Below, in pieces: positions 42,295 to 50,856 of a stretch of 56,825 bases of DNA. The stretch's first letter is position 1; every line of letters begins with the position of its first letter. This stretch comes from Candidatus Gastranaerophilales bacterium (GTDB lineage: Bacteria > Cyanobacteriota > Vampirovibrionia > Gastranaerophilales > UBA9579). The DNA is taken from contig JAQVCB010000009.1 in NCBI GenBank assembly GCA_028689995.1, forward strand, positions 1-56,825, in the 5' to 3' direction. Below the pieces are notes generated by a model. It saw only the letters and a list, made by a program, of their open reading frames with translations, was not told the DNA's origin and did no database searches. The translations under genes and the position numbers were made by a program.

Positions 42295-42303
42295 TGGTAT
42301 AAT
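42295..42303 (+). promoter_or_regulatory. Extended -10 promoter for the DUF6236 gene
   Basis: TGGTATAAT (TG at 42295-42296, TATAAT at 42298-42303) lies about 54 bases before the ATG at 42357. The -35 region is only AT-rich. It suggests separate transcription from the late operon, as expected for a moron. Confidence 0.5.
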
Positions 42304-42356
42304 ATTTGTGGTTTAAATAGCATACTTGATTTTTAATATTATTAGGTAAGATTGCA

Positions 42357-43445
42357 ATGAATGATAGCGCATTATATTATCCATATATAAAGTTTCATGA
42401 TACAGCTTGGATAAAAGCTATGTCTTTATTTTATGATAATATTTACAGAATAGTTCCAATTGGTTTTGATTTAAACGACCAAAAAGAACTTAAACCTTTA
42501 ATTAAAAATAAAATAATAGGTTTAGAATTTAGCAATTTAAGTGACTATCGTAAAGTTGCATCAGAAAAGTTTTTATCTAAAATTGATTCCTTTAAAGAGA
42601 AAGCTTTAACATTCAGGCACAATAATCGTTTTAATAATATAAGTAGAATACATAGTGATAAAATTGATTATAAATTAATTGAATTTTTTAGAAATTCAGG
42701 CTATAAACAAACAGACGAATGGCTTGATATGCCAGAACATCTAGCCTCTCTATATATGCTTTTTTTGTCGAATGAGATATCTCAATCAAATAATCTGTCC
42801 CTTATTACTGATAAAACTGAATTTTGGACAGCAATTAATTTTTATAAATCAGAAGAAAATATAACTCCTATTGAAAACAGAACAAATCTTCCTCATTATT
42901 ATAAAGAACGTAAGGAAGATGTACTATTTTCAATAATTTTAGACAACATAATGCCTCTAAACATTTCGGAAATATCATCTAGTAAAATTTTAAAATTTAG
43001 AGAAAAAAGAATTGTCGAAATAAAAGCACTAAGAGAGGCAATTACTCATTTAAATTCTAAGTTATCAAATATACAAGATTATGAAATTTTAAGAAGCGAA
43101 ATAGCTACAGAACTTTCTGGAATCAATAGGATTATAGAAGATTTTAGAAAATCTACAGATATAATGGGTAATATAAATTGGGGCAGTCTATTTACTTCTA
43201 CAGCAACTGGTTTTGGAGTGGGCTCTGGAGTTTGCCTGATTAATCAAGATCCAATAATAGTAGGTTCTATTGGCATTATTGCAACTTTAACCAGCTATAA
43301 CAATGATAAAAGCAAACAAAAACAAGAATTATTAAAAAAACCTCTTTCTTGTTTAGCACTTATGCGAAAAGATTTTAATTTAAATACTATTGATAAATTA
43401 AAAGAAATAATAAATAAAGATAGGTTTGAATTTATAAATGATTAA
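42357..43445 (+). CDS. DUF6236-family protein, putative moron
   Basis: 362 residues. The start LYYPYIKFHDTAWIKAMSLFYDNIYRIVPIGF closely follows the DUF6236 pattern I recall (YYPYIH..D..WLK..L.Y.D.I.RIVP). A central helical region has KFREKRIVEIKALREAITHLNSKLSNI, and a C-terminal glycine-rich hydrophobic stretch (STATGFGVGSGVCLI) could insert in membrane. It has its own extended -10 promoter and very AT-rich composition, unlike the tail genes. The biochemical function of DUF6236 is not known to me; position at the end of a late block suggests lysogenic cargo, possibly defence or exclusion. Confidence 0.75.
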   Translation: MNDSALYYPYIKFHDTAWIKAMSLFYDNIYRIVPIGFDLNDQKELKPLIKNKIIGLEFSNLSDYRKVASEKFLSKIDSFKEKALTFRHNNRFNNISRIHSDKIDYKLIEFFRNSGYKQTDEWLDMPEHLASLYMLFLSNEISQSNNLSLITDKTEFWTAINFYKSEENITPIENRTNLPHYYKERKEDVLFSIILDNIMPLNISEISSSKILKFREKRIVEIKALREAITHLNSKLSNIQDYEILRSEIATELSGINRIIEDFRKSTDIMGNINWGSLFTSTATGFGVGSGVCLINQDPIIVGSIGIIATLTSYNNDKSKQKQELLKKPLSCLALMRKDFNLNTIDKLKEIINKDRFEFIND

Positions 43446-43532
43446 AATTTAATTATTTTTCCAAAAGCGCAATTTTTTTTATGTTCGAATTTTATATAAT
43501 CAGAGAGAAATTAAGAAGAGAGATTCAGAATA

Positions 43533-43889
43533 ATGTTAACTATTAACAAAACTTGTGCATCCCTGCAGGCATGTAATATTCAGAATGATCAAAGACCTAA
43601 TTCACCTAAACTGCAAACTTTAACAAGAGACACTATTTCTTTTAAAGCTAATGAAGCACTTTTTCTTAAGCATTTAAGAGAATTTTGCAAAGAACCTGGG
43701 AAATGGTATATCGCAGAAAAAGCAATGGCATATGCTCATAGTGTTAATCCAAATCATCCTGAAGTTGTTGCAGAATTTAAAAAAATAGCAAAAGATACAA
43801 CTCTTGATGAAGGTATAAAAGAGTGGATTCTTGAGGATTTAACTAAAATGGTTGGAATAAGTGGTAATAAGCCTATAAATCCCAAATAG
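43533..43889 (+). CDS. Host-type short protein with an ISFKA motif
   Basis: 118 residues. The N-terminal ~45 residues are low-complexity with DTISFKANEALF, a pattern I associate with many short proteins of Gastranaerophilales genomes; the rest is helical (KHLREFCKEPGKWYIAEKAMAYAHSVNPNHPEVVAEFKKIAKDTT). The Asn-His-Pro 'SVNPNHPEV' and regular helices resemble a single TPR or HEAT-like unit. A TATAAT at about 43493 and GAGAG near the ATG support expression. It is convergent with the next gene. It looks like host DNA carried by the phage; the function is unknown. Confidence 0.6.
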   Translation: MLTINKTCASLQACNIQNDQRPNSPKLQTLTRDTISFKANEALFLKHLREFCKEPGKWYIAEKAMAYAHSVNPNHPEVVAEFKKIAKDTTLDEGIKEWILEDLTKMVGISGNKPINPK

Positions 43890-43899
43890 GGTAAAGATT

Positions 43900-44934
43900 T
43901 TATAAAGTAGATATATTTTTATTTACTTTATTAGCGATAAATGAGCCAACAATAGATCCTATACCCATACCAATAACAGATCCTACATATTTGTACCTAA
44001 TGTTTCCTAAAGCTCCAAGTATTCCGATACCAGATAAAACAGACACAACATTTATAGAGGCTTTTAATGTCTGTTTTCCTGCATTGGTAAGTTTATCCTT
44101 CATTTCTTCAGGTTTATTAAATGCTTTTATAATAGAGGGAATCCATAGAGTAGATAATATTATTGCTCCAATAACTGTTGTTCTTTGAATAGCTCTGTAT
44201 ATTAATTTACTCAAAAAAGTGCCTCTTAATTTGTTTGCAATAACTGGTATTTCTTCCACTACATATTTATTGTCAATATTAATTACTTGAGGAACTTTTC
44301 TTCCTGTCATTTCAGGTTTACCAAAACTGACACCCAATAATTTTCGTAGTTTCTCACCTAGTTGTGTTTCTGCAAAGGATTTATCAAATTCATGTAGAAT
44401 ATAGCCATATTTCCCCATCTTATTCACAGGAGCTTCAGCATAAGTTCCACGAATAAATCTAAATGGGGCCTGACAGTTTTTGTAATCATAATTTGGTAAT
44501 TTATTATGAACTGCCTGTTCCCAGGCATCTTTCATATCTCTTAGATCTTCAGGTAACATAATTCCAGCTACAGCAACAAGTCCTGCTGCTCTTTCATAAT
44601 CACCGTTTTCTATATTATCTGGCATTGAAGAGATTCTTCTAAATGGAATAATAGGACTAAGAGCTGAAAATACAGCTTTAGTTACTTCTTTGTTCTCAAG
44701 AGCAGTGTTGTCCAGTGTCTTAACTGTAGTTTTATGTTGATCTGCGTTATGAATAAATGCTTTAAAGGTATCCTGAATTTTAGCAATGTCAGGACTTAGT
44801 TTAGGATCAACAACTCTTTCTGTTTGTCTTCTATCTTCTCCAGAACGGCGTTCAGAATTGACAGGCTGGCCTTGCTGCCTCCTGTCGGTTAATTGGGTAA
44901 ATTGAGGATAAAGTTTTAAGATACTTCCTTCCAT
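43900..44934 (-). CDS. Host-type membrane protein with a DRRQ-rich N-terminus
   Basis: 344 residues. The N-terminus is disordered and Arg/Gln-rich (TDRRQQGQPVNSERRSGEDRRQTERV). A soluble middle follows, with NGDYERAAGLVAVAGIMLPEDLRDMKDAWEQAV, then three or four C-terminal hydrophobic helices (RTTVIGAIILSTLWIPSII, ASINVVSVLSGIGILGALG, YVGSVIGMGIGSIVGSFIANKV). The GxxxG-rich end suggests helix packing. No enzyme motif is visible. It resembles in style the partial membrane protein at 1-390. It sits within the prophage between late and early blocks and may be acquired from the host. Confidence 0.55.
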   Translation of the reverse strand: MEGSILKLYPQFTQLTDRRQQGQPVNSERRSGEDRRQTERVVDPKLSPDIAKIQDTFKAFIHNADQHKTTVKTLDNTALENKEVTKAVFSALSPIIPFRRISSMPDNIENGDYERAAGLVAVAGIMLPEDLRDMKDAWEQAVHNKLPNYDYKNCQAPFRFIRGTYAEAPVNKMGKYGYILHEFDKSFAETQLGEKLRKLLGVSFGKPEMTGRKVPQVINIDNKYVVEEIPVIANKLRGTFLSKLIYRAIQRTTVIGAIILSTLWIPSIIKAFNKPEEMKDKLTNAGKQTLKASINVVSVLSGIGILGALGNIRYKYVGSVIGMGIGSIVGSFIANKVNKNISTL

Positions 44935-45029
44935 TTACCTTCCTTTGCCATACTAGATTAAAAGGGTTTGACCCTCTATTTATATAAAAACAAAATGTAT
45001 GCATTTATTGCGTTAAATAGGCAAAATTT

Positions 45030-45314
45030 TTACTTAGAATTATTTCTTTTTATAATTTCATAAAGCTGTCTTTGAGTTATTCCTAAAGACAAGCTTAAAT
45101 CAAGCAATGATTTCTTGGTTCCGTCATATTTATTGCAGATATATTTATTTCTAATAGCTATTAAAGAACGATTAGGAACACAGATCATAACACCCGGCAT
45201 GTTTTTCATAAGATTAATAGCTGTTTTCACACCACAAAGAGAAGCTATTGTTTTAAGCTCCTCGTTTGGCATTTCATCAGCGGTTATTTCATCAAGCCAT
45301 GGCTTTTTATCCAT
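45030..45314 (-). CDS. Mor/C-type transcription activator
   Basis: 94 residues. ELKTIASLCGVKTAINLMKNMPGVMICVPNRSLIAIRNKYICNKYDGTKKSLLDLSLSLGITQRQLYEIIKR matches the Mor activator family: an N-terminal dimerisation region, a beta-strand (VMICVPN) and a C-terminal helix-turn-helix. In Mu, Mor activates the middle promoter and its relative C activates late promoters by binding imperfect dyads. Here a single Mor-like gene is seen, last of the leftward early operon, so it may itself switch on the late operons at 24.7 kb. Confidence 0.85.
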   Translation of the reverse strand: MDKKPWLDEITADEMPNEELKTIASLCGVKTAINLMKNMPGVMICVPNRSLIAIRNKYICNKYDGTKKSLLDLSLSLGITQRQLYEIIKRNNSK

Positions 45315-45339
45315 TATTCTCCTTAGCCGGTCTCATCAG

Positions 45340-45380
45340 TTAACGCATTACGTTAAGACGCACAGCATTTGACTGTGCGT
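45340..45380 (-). terminator. Tandem hairpins between the 79-residue gene and mor
   Basis: TTAACG/CGTTAA (45340-45345, 45351-45356) is followed by ACGCACAG/CTGTGCGT (45358-45365, 45373-45380) with a 7-base loop. The second stem has five G-C pairs and is the stronger one. No clear T-run follows on the leftward strand, so it may attenuate or process the message rather than end it. Confidence 0.5.
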
Positions 45381-45387
45381 TTCGACC

Positions 45388-45627
45388 TTAAATTGCCGCA
45401 CCCATCGGCCTTGGAATTATTGCATCTTCGATCAGCATTTCCATTTTTTCAAGAATCTGAATCTGAGCCTCAACTTTTTTGCAGGCTATTTTTCTGTCAG
45501 TTTTGCATTGCCAGTCATTCTCGGCTAAACAACTATCCGCAAACTGAATCTTTACATCGTCGAGACTGTCATCAAGTTCACTAATCTGATTTCTTATAAT
45601 TCCTAACACCTGTTCTTTTAAGTCCAT
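45388..45627 (-). CDS. Hypothetical early phage protein, coiled coil
   Basis: 79 residues, fully helical and charged: MDLKEQVLGIIRNQISELDDSLDDVKIQFAD, KIACKKVEAQIQILEKMEMLIEDAIIPRP. AAGGAG lies upstream and it follows gemA by 13 bases. Small coiled-coil proteins are common in this part of Mu-like early regions. The function is unknown. Confidence 0.65.
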   Translation of the reverse strand: MDLKEQVLGIIRNQISELDDSLDDVKIQFADSCLAENDWQCKTDRKIACKKVEAQIQILEKMEMLIEDAIIPRPMGAAI

Positions 45628-45640
45628 TTTTGTTCTCCTT

Positions 45641-46093
45641 TTAATTAGCTATTAACTTCTGGTTAATCATCGATTGAATAGTCTTTAAAACTTTTGAAAC
45701 TTTATCTCTTTCGAGAAACCTCAAATCACTAATATGATAGAGTCTCCGTAAGAGTTTTCTTAATGATTTTCTTGCTGTATTTCCTTTTACCTCCTTTCCA
45801 TAAGACATTTTTAAAAAATCTATCCACATTGCTTCTATTTTTCTGAGCTGTGCTGGAGTTGCCATATCAGCTCTGTCGGAAAGCTCATCGAACTTTTCCT
45901 TTGGCTTTTGCCATTTATTTATGCCTATTGCCTGAACTTCGAGGATATCGATAAAAGTGCAGGCATCAGAAATTGATAAATCTTTGCTGGATGAAATATC
46001 AAACTTTGAGAGCATTTCTCTATAAAGCTCATCATCAAGCCCGAGAATATTTTTAAGAGTATGGATTTTCTTTATTTGAGCTTTAGTAACCAT
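45641..46093 (-). CDS. GemA/gp16-family regulator (DUF1018)
   Basis: 150 residues. TKAQIKKIHTLKNILGLDDELYREMLSKF, MATPAQLRKIEAMWIDFL and ARKSLRKLLRRLYHISDLRFLERDKVSKVLKTIQ match the phage gp16/GemA family, which in Mu affects host gene expression and DNA supercoiling. Its position after MuB in the early operon is the expected one. Its ATG overlaps the stop of the small membrane-protein gene. Confidence 0.88.
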   Translation of the reverse strand: MVTKAQIKKIHTLKNILGLDDELYREMLSKFDISSSKDLSISDACTFIDILEVQAIGINKWQKPKEKFDELSDRADMATPAQLRKIEAMWIDFLKMSYGKEVKGNTARKSLRKLLRRLYHISDLRFLERDKVSKVLKTIQSMINQKLIAN

Positions 46094-46214
46094 AATTTTG
46101 AACTATCTCCTCTTTCTCAAGCTCTCGTCCATGATGTATTCCAACCTGTACTCCAAAAGTGAATACTGTAAGGCTTATGAGAAATATGTAGAATATTTTT
46201 TCAATTTTCGTCAT
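46083..46214 (-). CDS. 43-residue single-span membrane protein between B and gemA
   Basis: ATG 46214 overlaps the stop region of the B gene and TAA 46083 overlaps the gemA start, so the frame exactly bridges the two. The product is MTKIEKIFYIFLISLTVFTF followed by GVQVGIHHGRELEKEEIVQN and a short tail: a short basic start, one membrane helix and an acidic amphipathic end. The double overlap strongly suggests a real, translationally coupled gene. The function is unknown; an inhibitor of host functions or superinfection is one guess. Confidence 0.7.
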   Translation of the reverse strand: MTKIEKIFYIFLISLTVFTFGVQVGIHHGRELEKEEIVQNYGY

Positions 46215-47088
46215 ACCACCTCAGCAAATGTTTTGAGACTTCCTGTATAATCTCCTCATCAATAGGTGAATCGCTTAACTTTGCGGCTTTATCCGCTTTA
46301 ACGATAAGTTTACTTAAGACTCTTGTATTTCCCAGTGATTCTTCAAGAAATTTATCTGAAAGATCCAAAGCATCAGGCAAAGTCCTTAAAATAATTTTCC
46401 TGATATCTGTAAGATCAAGAGGCTTTAGCTCTTTTAGCACACCGATTCTTGAATAAAGCTGTTCATATTGACCTGTTTTACCTCTTAAATTCCCAAGAAG
46501 TCTTGGCATCCCCACAAGCATAATACCCACTCCAGCCTTGTCATAAATTCTTCTTAAAAGCTCCAGTGCTTTATATGGAAGATGTTCAGCTTCATCAACT
46601 ATGATCAAACGGTTTGAGTTTTTGAGCTTTTTGACAATATCGAGCATCATTGAATAGATATTTCCAATGCCTTCAAACCCCAATCTTTTATGAAGTTCAC
46701 CAAATAAAATCTTTGGAGTATATCCAAGATCTGCTTCAATAAGGATTACATCTGTATTAAGTTTTGCATATTCTCTTACGGTAACAGTTTTTCCAAGTCC
46801 AGCCCTGCCGATACAAACACCGATTTCGCTGTTAATGTGGCACATTTTTGCAACATCAAAGACATTATCAACTACCTTTGTCTGAATAAATTCTGTTCTA
46901 CAAATATCTTTGCGCTCATATTCCCTTAATAGGAAATTATTTACCGCATCATTAATTTTATCCACTTTGCCTTTGTATTTGCCGTTTAGCCATAGACTTA
47001 TGGTTGTATAAGAGATTCCTGTAGCTCTTGCAACTGCATGCGAGCTAACTGAATTTTCCTCCATAAACTTTTTTAATTCGCTTCGCAT
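46201..47088 (-). CDS. MuB-type AAA+ target-selection ATPase with helix-turn-helix
   Basis: 295 residues, close to MuB (312). Residues 12-36 form a helix-turn-helix (SVSSHAVARATGISYTTISLWLNGKY). The AAA+ domain has Walker A GRAGLGKT (94-101), Walker B IIVDEAE (162-168) and a sensor segment LVGMPRLLG. A helical C-terminal domain follows. It activates the transposase and provides target immunity. It overlaps the A gene by 16 bases. It is much more like MuB than the transposon's B (4484). Confidence 0.92.
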   Translation of the reverse strand: MRSELKKFMEENSVSSHAVARATGISYTTISLWLNGKYKGKVDKINDAVNNFLLREYERKDICRTEFIQTKVVDNVFDVAKMCHINSEIGVCIGRAGLGKTVTVREYAKLNTDVILIEADLGYTPKILFGELHKRLGFEGIGNIYSMMLDIVKKLKNSNRLIIVDEAEHLPYKALELLRRIYDKAGVGIMLVGMPRLLGNLRGKTGQYEQLYSRIGVLKELKPLDLTDIRKIILRTLPDALDLSDKFLEESLGNTRVLSKLIVKADKAAKLSDSPIDEEIIQEVSKHLLRWYDEN

Positions 47089-49001
47089 AAAATACCTCTC
47101 TCCAAATCTGCTCGTTTATCGCTTTCAAAAAGATAAATTTTTCGTTTTTTCTGCTCTTTAGGTACAAAGGGTTTGAGATCATAACTGCCTGCAAGCTCAA
47201 GTTCTCTTGCCTGTCTTACTGCTTTATCCATCTGGTTATTTGATAGTTTCATTAATTTTGGATTAAGCTCATAGTTTCTCTGATCAATCGATCTCTTAAG
47301 GTCAGCAACCTTTTTGCTCAGTTCAACTTCATCAACATTAGCTCCAGTTTTTGCAGCTTTGTAATCTGCTTTCTTGAGTTTTGTAGCTTTTTTAAGGATT
47401 GATTTCTCAATATCAGTTTCAGTAAGAGCTGGGACAAGCTCCATAATATTGCCTTTGCCGATAAATTTGTCTGTATTTGCAGTAAATACCCAGCACTCCT
47501 GATAAGCATCAATATCTCGTCTTATATAGACTTTTTCCCCCTTAAATCCACTCATCCAGCCAGACCAATAGTTGACTCCAAGTTGCGAATCTCTAATTCC
47601 GTTTCTTCCTATAGTGACAATTTTTGAGCTTCTCATGCAGAAAAGCATTAGCGAGTCTTTTGGAACGGTTTTCATTAAGGTAAATTCTTTAGCAAACAGC
47701 TCATCAGGGGATTTGCCACGAAGCTTTTTACTTTTCGATGGCAATTTATTCATAATATTTTCAATAAAGTCATCAAAAGTTAACTTGAATTCTGTAAAAG
47801 TAAGAAGTTTATTTCCGCTTATCTCATTTTTAAGTTTTTCAGGACGTTCAACTACATTTCCGCCTCTGTAACCGACAACATGCTTTGACAGTAATTCTTT
47901 TACCTTCTTAAAATCTCTTTCAATTGGTTTTGTCTGAGCGTTATAAGGTAAGGAAAAGCGGGCTTCCACACCTAGAAGCCCGAGCATTGGGGTTGAGTGG
48001 TGGTCAGATAATTTGGTCCTTCCTCCTGCAAAATCCTTTGCTCTATAATCCTTACCGTTATCGATATAAATTTCGTCGGGTAAACCATACTTTAATGCCG
48101 AATAATAAAATGTTTGGAATATATGATCTGAGTTTCCGCTTTCTTCGTGCAATAGCCAGCCCAGCCATTTATTGGATTTAAGATCTCTCCAGGCTGTAAC
48201 CCAAGGGAAGCAAACTTTGCCTTCCTTATTTATTACAGCAACATCAATTTGAGCATGATCCGATACCCAGCACTGGCCAGACCTCACATTTGAATAATCA
48301 CGTTCGATATAATTAGCATACTTTTTATTCCATTTAGAATATCCGTATCTGGCAAGATAGATAGACTGCTTTGGAACTTCTCTTTGCAGTTTTCTCAGGA
48401 AAGTTCTTGCTGATGGGAAGTCATTATTTTTTGCACCAAAACATCCTTTTACAATCCGGTGACAGCTTTCGGCAGTCGGTGCGCCTTCTAGTAGATAAAG
48501 CTGTTTAAAATATTCTATCCACTCCCTTTGCAGCTTCGTTTTACCCGAATTCCCATGCGGATTACTGATTAATCCTGCAATTCCATAAAGCTCATATTTT
48601 TTCCTGATTTCCATTAATCTTGAATAAGAGGTTCTAAAATCAGGATTTTGGATATTCCAGTCATCAATATAATCCATTAAAGCCTGACCTCTGAGGTTCT
48701 TACTTGTATTTAAAATATGGATATATTTATCAGCCAGCTTTCTTGATTTCTCATCTGCAGAGTTATATAGCATCAATCCTTCAGCCAGATCATTATCTGA
48801 TTTTGAATACAGATTCTGAAATTCAACAGGCAAAGATGAAAGCATGACTTTATAGATATGATTCTTTTTCCTTTTAGAGACTTTAAAAACATACTTTCCT
48901 GAAGCACAGTTTTTTCTGAGAGTTTCAGCTTTTATGCCCAAAAGTTCACAGGCATTGTCCTCTGATATCCAAATATTAAGATTTCTTTCGGTGTTTTTCA
49001 C
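47073..49001 (-). CDS. MuA-type DDE transposase of the prophage
   Basis: 642 residues from a GTG start with GGGG upstream. Residues 1-75: winged-helix Mu DNA-binding domain (WISEDNACELLGIKAETLRKN). Residues 85-225: Ibeta/gamma-like end-binding domains (KLADKYIHILNTSKNLRGQAL). The catalytic core holds D248 (WVSDHAQ), D314 (YIDNGK) and E361 (PIERDF). A C-terminal beta-barrel (IVTIGRNGIRDSQLGVNYWSG) and helical tail follow. It integrates and replicates the phage by transposition. The end-binding domains are the best match in the window for the N-terminal half of the recombinase fusions at 5166 and 6798. Confidence 0.94.
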   Translation of the reverse strand: MKNTERNLNIWISEDNACELLGIKAETLRKNCASGKYVFKVSKRKKNHIYKVMLSSLPVEFQNLYSKSDNDLAEGLMLYNSADEKSRKLADKYIHILNTSKNLRGQALMDYIDDWNIQNPDFRTSYSRLMEIRKKYELYGIAGLISNPHGNSGKTKLQREWIEYFKQLYLLEGAPTAESCHRIVKGCFGAKNNDFPSARTFLRKLQREVPKQSIYLARYGYSKWNKKYANYIERDYSNVRSGQCWVSDHAQIDVAVINKEGKVCFPWVTAWRDLKSNKWLGWLLHEESGNSDHIFQTFYYSALKYGLPDEIYIDNGKDYRAKDFAGGRTKLSDHHSTPMLGLLGVEARFSLPYNAQTKPIERDFKKVKELLSKHVVGYRGGNVVERPEKLKNEISGNKLLTFTEFKLTFDDFIENIMNKLPSKSKKLRGKSPDELFAKEFTLMKTVPKDSLMLFCMRSSKIVTIGRNGIRDSQLGVNYWSGWMSGFKGEKVYIRRDIDAYQECWVFTANTDKFIGKGNIMELVPALTETDIEKSILKKATKLKKADYKAAKTGANVDEVELSKKVADLKRSIDQRNYELNPKLMKLSNNQMDKAVRQARELELAGSYDLKPFVPKEQKKRKIYLFESDKRADLERGILCEAN

Positions 49002-49232
49002 TATGTTAATTACCCCAGACTAATTCGTTAAATAGGAACTTAAGGAAATTATTATCCTGAAATGCACGTCAAAATTTGACGTAAAGAAAGCTAATTCATG
49101 TGCAAATTAACCCGATTTATGATAGAATTAAATAAAATTACTTTAGGAAACTATAAACCGATTATAGGAAATTAATTTCTTATTGTCAATCTGTAAAACT
49201 TAAATAATTTAAAATGTGAAAGAAAAAGATAT
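49002..49232. promoter_or_regulatory. Divergent early control region between transposase A and repressor
   Basis: 231 bases without a gene, separating the leftward early operon from the rightward repressor. It contains a perfect dyad, ACGTCAAA-A-TTTGACGT (49066-49082), and AT-rich promoter-like stretches. TTGTCA near 49183 followed by AT-rich sequence could serve the repressor. This is where the phage lysis-lysogeny operator is expected. Confidence 0.7.
49066..49082. promoter_or_regulatory. Candidate repressor operator (17-bp dyad)
   Basis: ACGTCAAA and TTTGACGT are perfect 8-base arms around one base, 65 bases upstream of the transposase start. The size suits a dimeric LexA/CI-type repressor such as the protein at 49233-49910. 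Confidence 0.65.
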
Positions 49233-49910
49233 ATGGACGGTATTGGGTACAAAATTAAAAAAGTCAGAAAAGCATTAGAACTTAGCCAGATTGATATGGC
49301 TAAGGAATTAAGCACAACAGAGCGTACTCTCAGAGATTATGAAAAAGAACGCTTTGGAGTCGGGTATGATTTTTTGATAAAACTTGTAGAAAGATACAAT
49401 GTCAATCCTAACTGGCTTTTCAAGAATGAATGGCCAATGTTCTTAGAAGAAGATAAAGAAACAGGAATTAAGAAAATACCTTCCGAAAAAAAAGAAAATC
49501 TCATTTATATTCCCAAATTCGAGGTGAAAGCTGCAGCAGGAGCAGGAGCTTGTGTTGAAACAGAAGCATTAGAATATTTGGTTGCTTTTGATCAGTCGAC
49601 ATTAAGAAAAATCCTTGGATATATTTCTAAATCAATCTATGCCATTACTGCATCCGGCGACTCAATGCTTCCTTTTATAAATGACGGTGATCTACTTTTA
49701 GTGGATCATTCCAAAACCATGCCTCAAGACGGAGTTTACGTTTTAAGAATTGATGAAACACTCATTGTAAAAAGAATTCAATGCTTGCCAAATAACAGAC
49801 TGAAAGTTATGAGCGACAATCCAGTTTATCAGCCATATGAGGTTGATTTTAAAACCGATAATGTTCAAATAATTGGCAAGGTCATCTGGCAAGGCAAACA
49901 TGTCGGGTAA
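49233..49910 (+). CDS. S24/LexA-type phage repressor
   Basis: 225 residues. The N-terminal helix-turn-helix (IGYKIKKVRKALELSQIDMAKELSTTERTLRDYEKE, residues 4-39) binds operators. A hinge contains AAAGAGACVE, with an Ala-Gly pair suited to self-cleavage. The C-terminal S24 domain has the catalytic serine in TASGDSMLPF and lysine in LIVKRIQ. Such repressors hold the prophage silent and self-cleave upon RecA activation, so induction by DNA damage is likely. This differs from Mu's own Repc. It diverges from transposase A. Confidence 0.9.
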   Translation: MDGIGYKIKKVRKALELSQIDMAKELSTTERTLRDYEKERFGVGYDFLIKLVERYNVNPNWLFKNEWPMFLEEDKETGIKKIPSEKKENLIYIPKFEVKAAAGAGACVETEALEYLVAFDQSTLRKILGYISKSIYAITASGDSMLPFINDGDLLLVDHSKTMPQDGVYVLRIDETLIVKRIQCLPNNRLKVMSDNPVYQPYEVDFKTDNVQIIGKVIWQGKHVG

Positions 49911-49955
49911 AGTCGTTTAGTATATAAGAATTAGAATGTGATAAATTAATTGTAT

Positions 49956-50855
49956 ATGGATAATATGTTATACGAATTTTTGATGGAATATTGCTACAAC
50001 GCTTATAATACTCAAGAAGGTTGTGGTTCATCTTCTTGTACTCATCCATTAGGACAGTGCAAATTTAATCATGAATGTTGGAAATGTTTACAAGAAGCTT
50101 ATTATACCTATCCTTGGGAAACTACAAAAAAAAGAAAACAATATAACTGTGAAAAATTAACTAATTCATATGTATATCGATCTCTAGATAGATATGCTTC
50201 TGAAATTTGGTATGCTTTAAATGAATCAGACAAATTAAAAGAATATTCAGAATATAATGTTTTATCAATCGGTTGTGGCCCAGCAACAGATTTGGTTGCG
50301 ATTGACTATTTTAATAAAGTAAATAAATTATATAAACCAATAAATTATTTTGGTATAGATAAAGAAACTGCTTGGGAGCACATTCATCAAAAAATTATGG
50401 AATTTAAAGAAAATGATCCTTGTCTAAATTCAGTAATATTTGATACTAATGAAATTTTAGATAGTTTACCTAAAATTGACGAACACTTTAATATTTTTGT
50501 TTTTGAATACATAATATCCAGCTTTAATAGCAAGGGAAATTTGGCAGATATTAATAAAATATATGACTGTTTAATAAAAAAATTAATTGAAAATGATACA
50601 AAAGAAGCCTTGATTATAATAAACGATGTTAATAGAACTGATAGAGGAAGAGATAAATTTGTAGAATTAATTGCTTCATTACAGTCATATGAGCTTCCTA
50701 TCCGAAATATTAAGCAAAAGTATTTTCAATATGATCAATATGGACAAAAATATGAACGTATTGATACCATATTTGGGCAAAGGTTTTCTCCCAATTTATG
50801 GCCAAATAATAAATGTACCAGTGCTCAACTTATTGTAAATATTGGGGAAAGTTAA
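49956..50855 (+). CDS. Cys-rich SAM methyltransferase-like protein
   Basis: 299 residues from ATG 49956. Residues about 14-50 hold a cysteine/histidine cluster (CYNAYNTQEGCGSSSCTHP, QCKFNHECWKC) that probably binds metal. A Rossmann core follows with SAM motif I NVLSIGCGPATDLVAIDYF, an acidic FGIDKE strand end and FNIFVFEYIISSF. The C-terminus has SPNLWPNNKC. The substrate is unknown. It directly precedes the DUF1848 gene (1-base spacing between stop and next ATG), so the two proteins are likely made together. AT-content is higher than in the phage structural genes. Confidence 0.7.
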   Translation: MDNMLYEFLMEYCYNAYNTQEGCGSSSCTHPLGQCKFNHECWKCLQEAYYTYPWETTKKRKQYNCEKLTNSYVYRSLDRYASEIWYALNESDKLKEYSEYNVLSIGCGPATDLVAIDYFNKVNKLYKPINYFGIDKETAWEHIHQKIMEFKENDPCLNSVIFDTNEILDSLPKIDEHFNIFVFEYIISSFNSKGNLADINKIYDCLIKKLIENDTKEALIIINDVNRTDRGRDKFVELIASLQSYELPIRNIKQKYFQYDQYGQKYERIDTIFGQRFSPNLWPNNKCTSAQLIVNIGES

Positions 50856-50856
50856 A

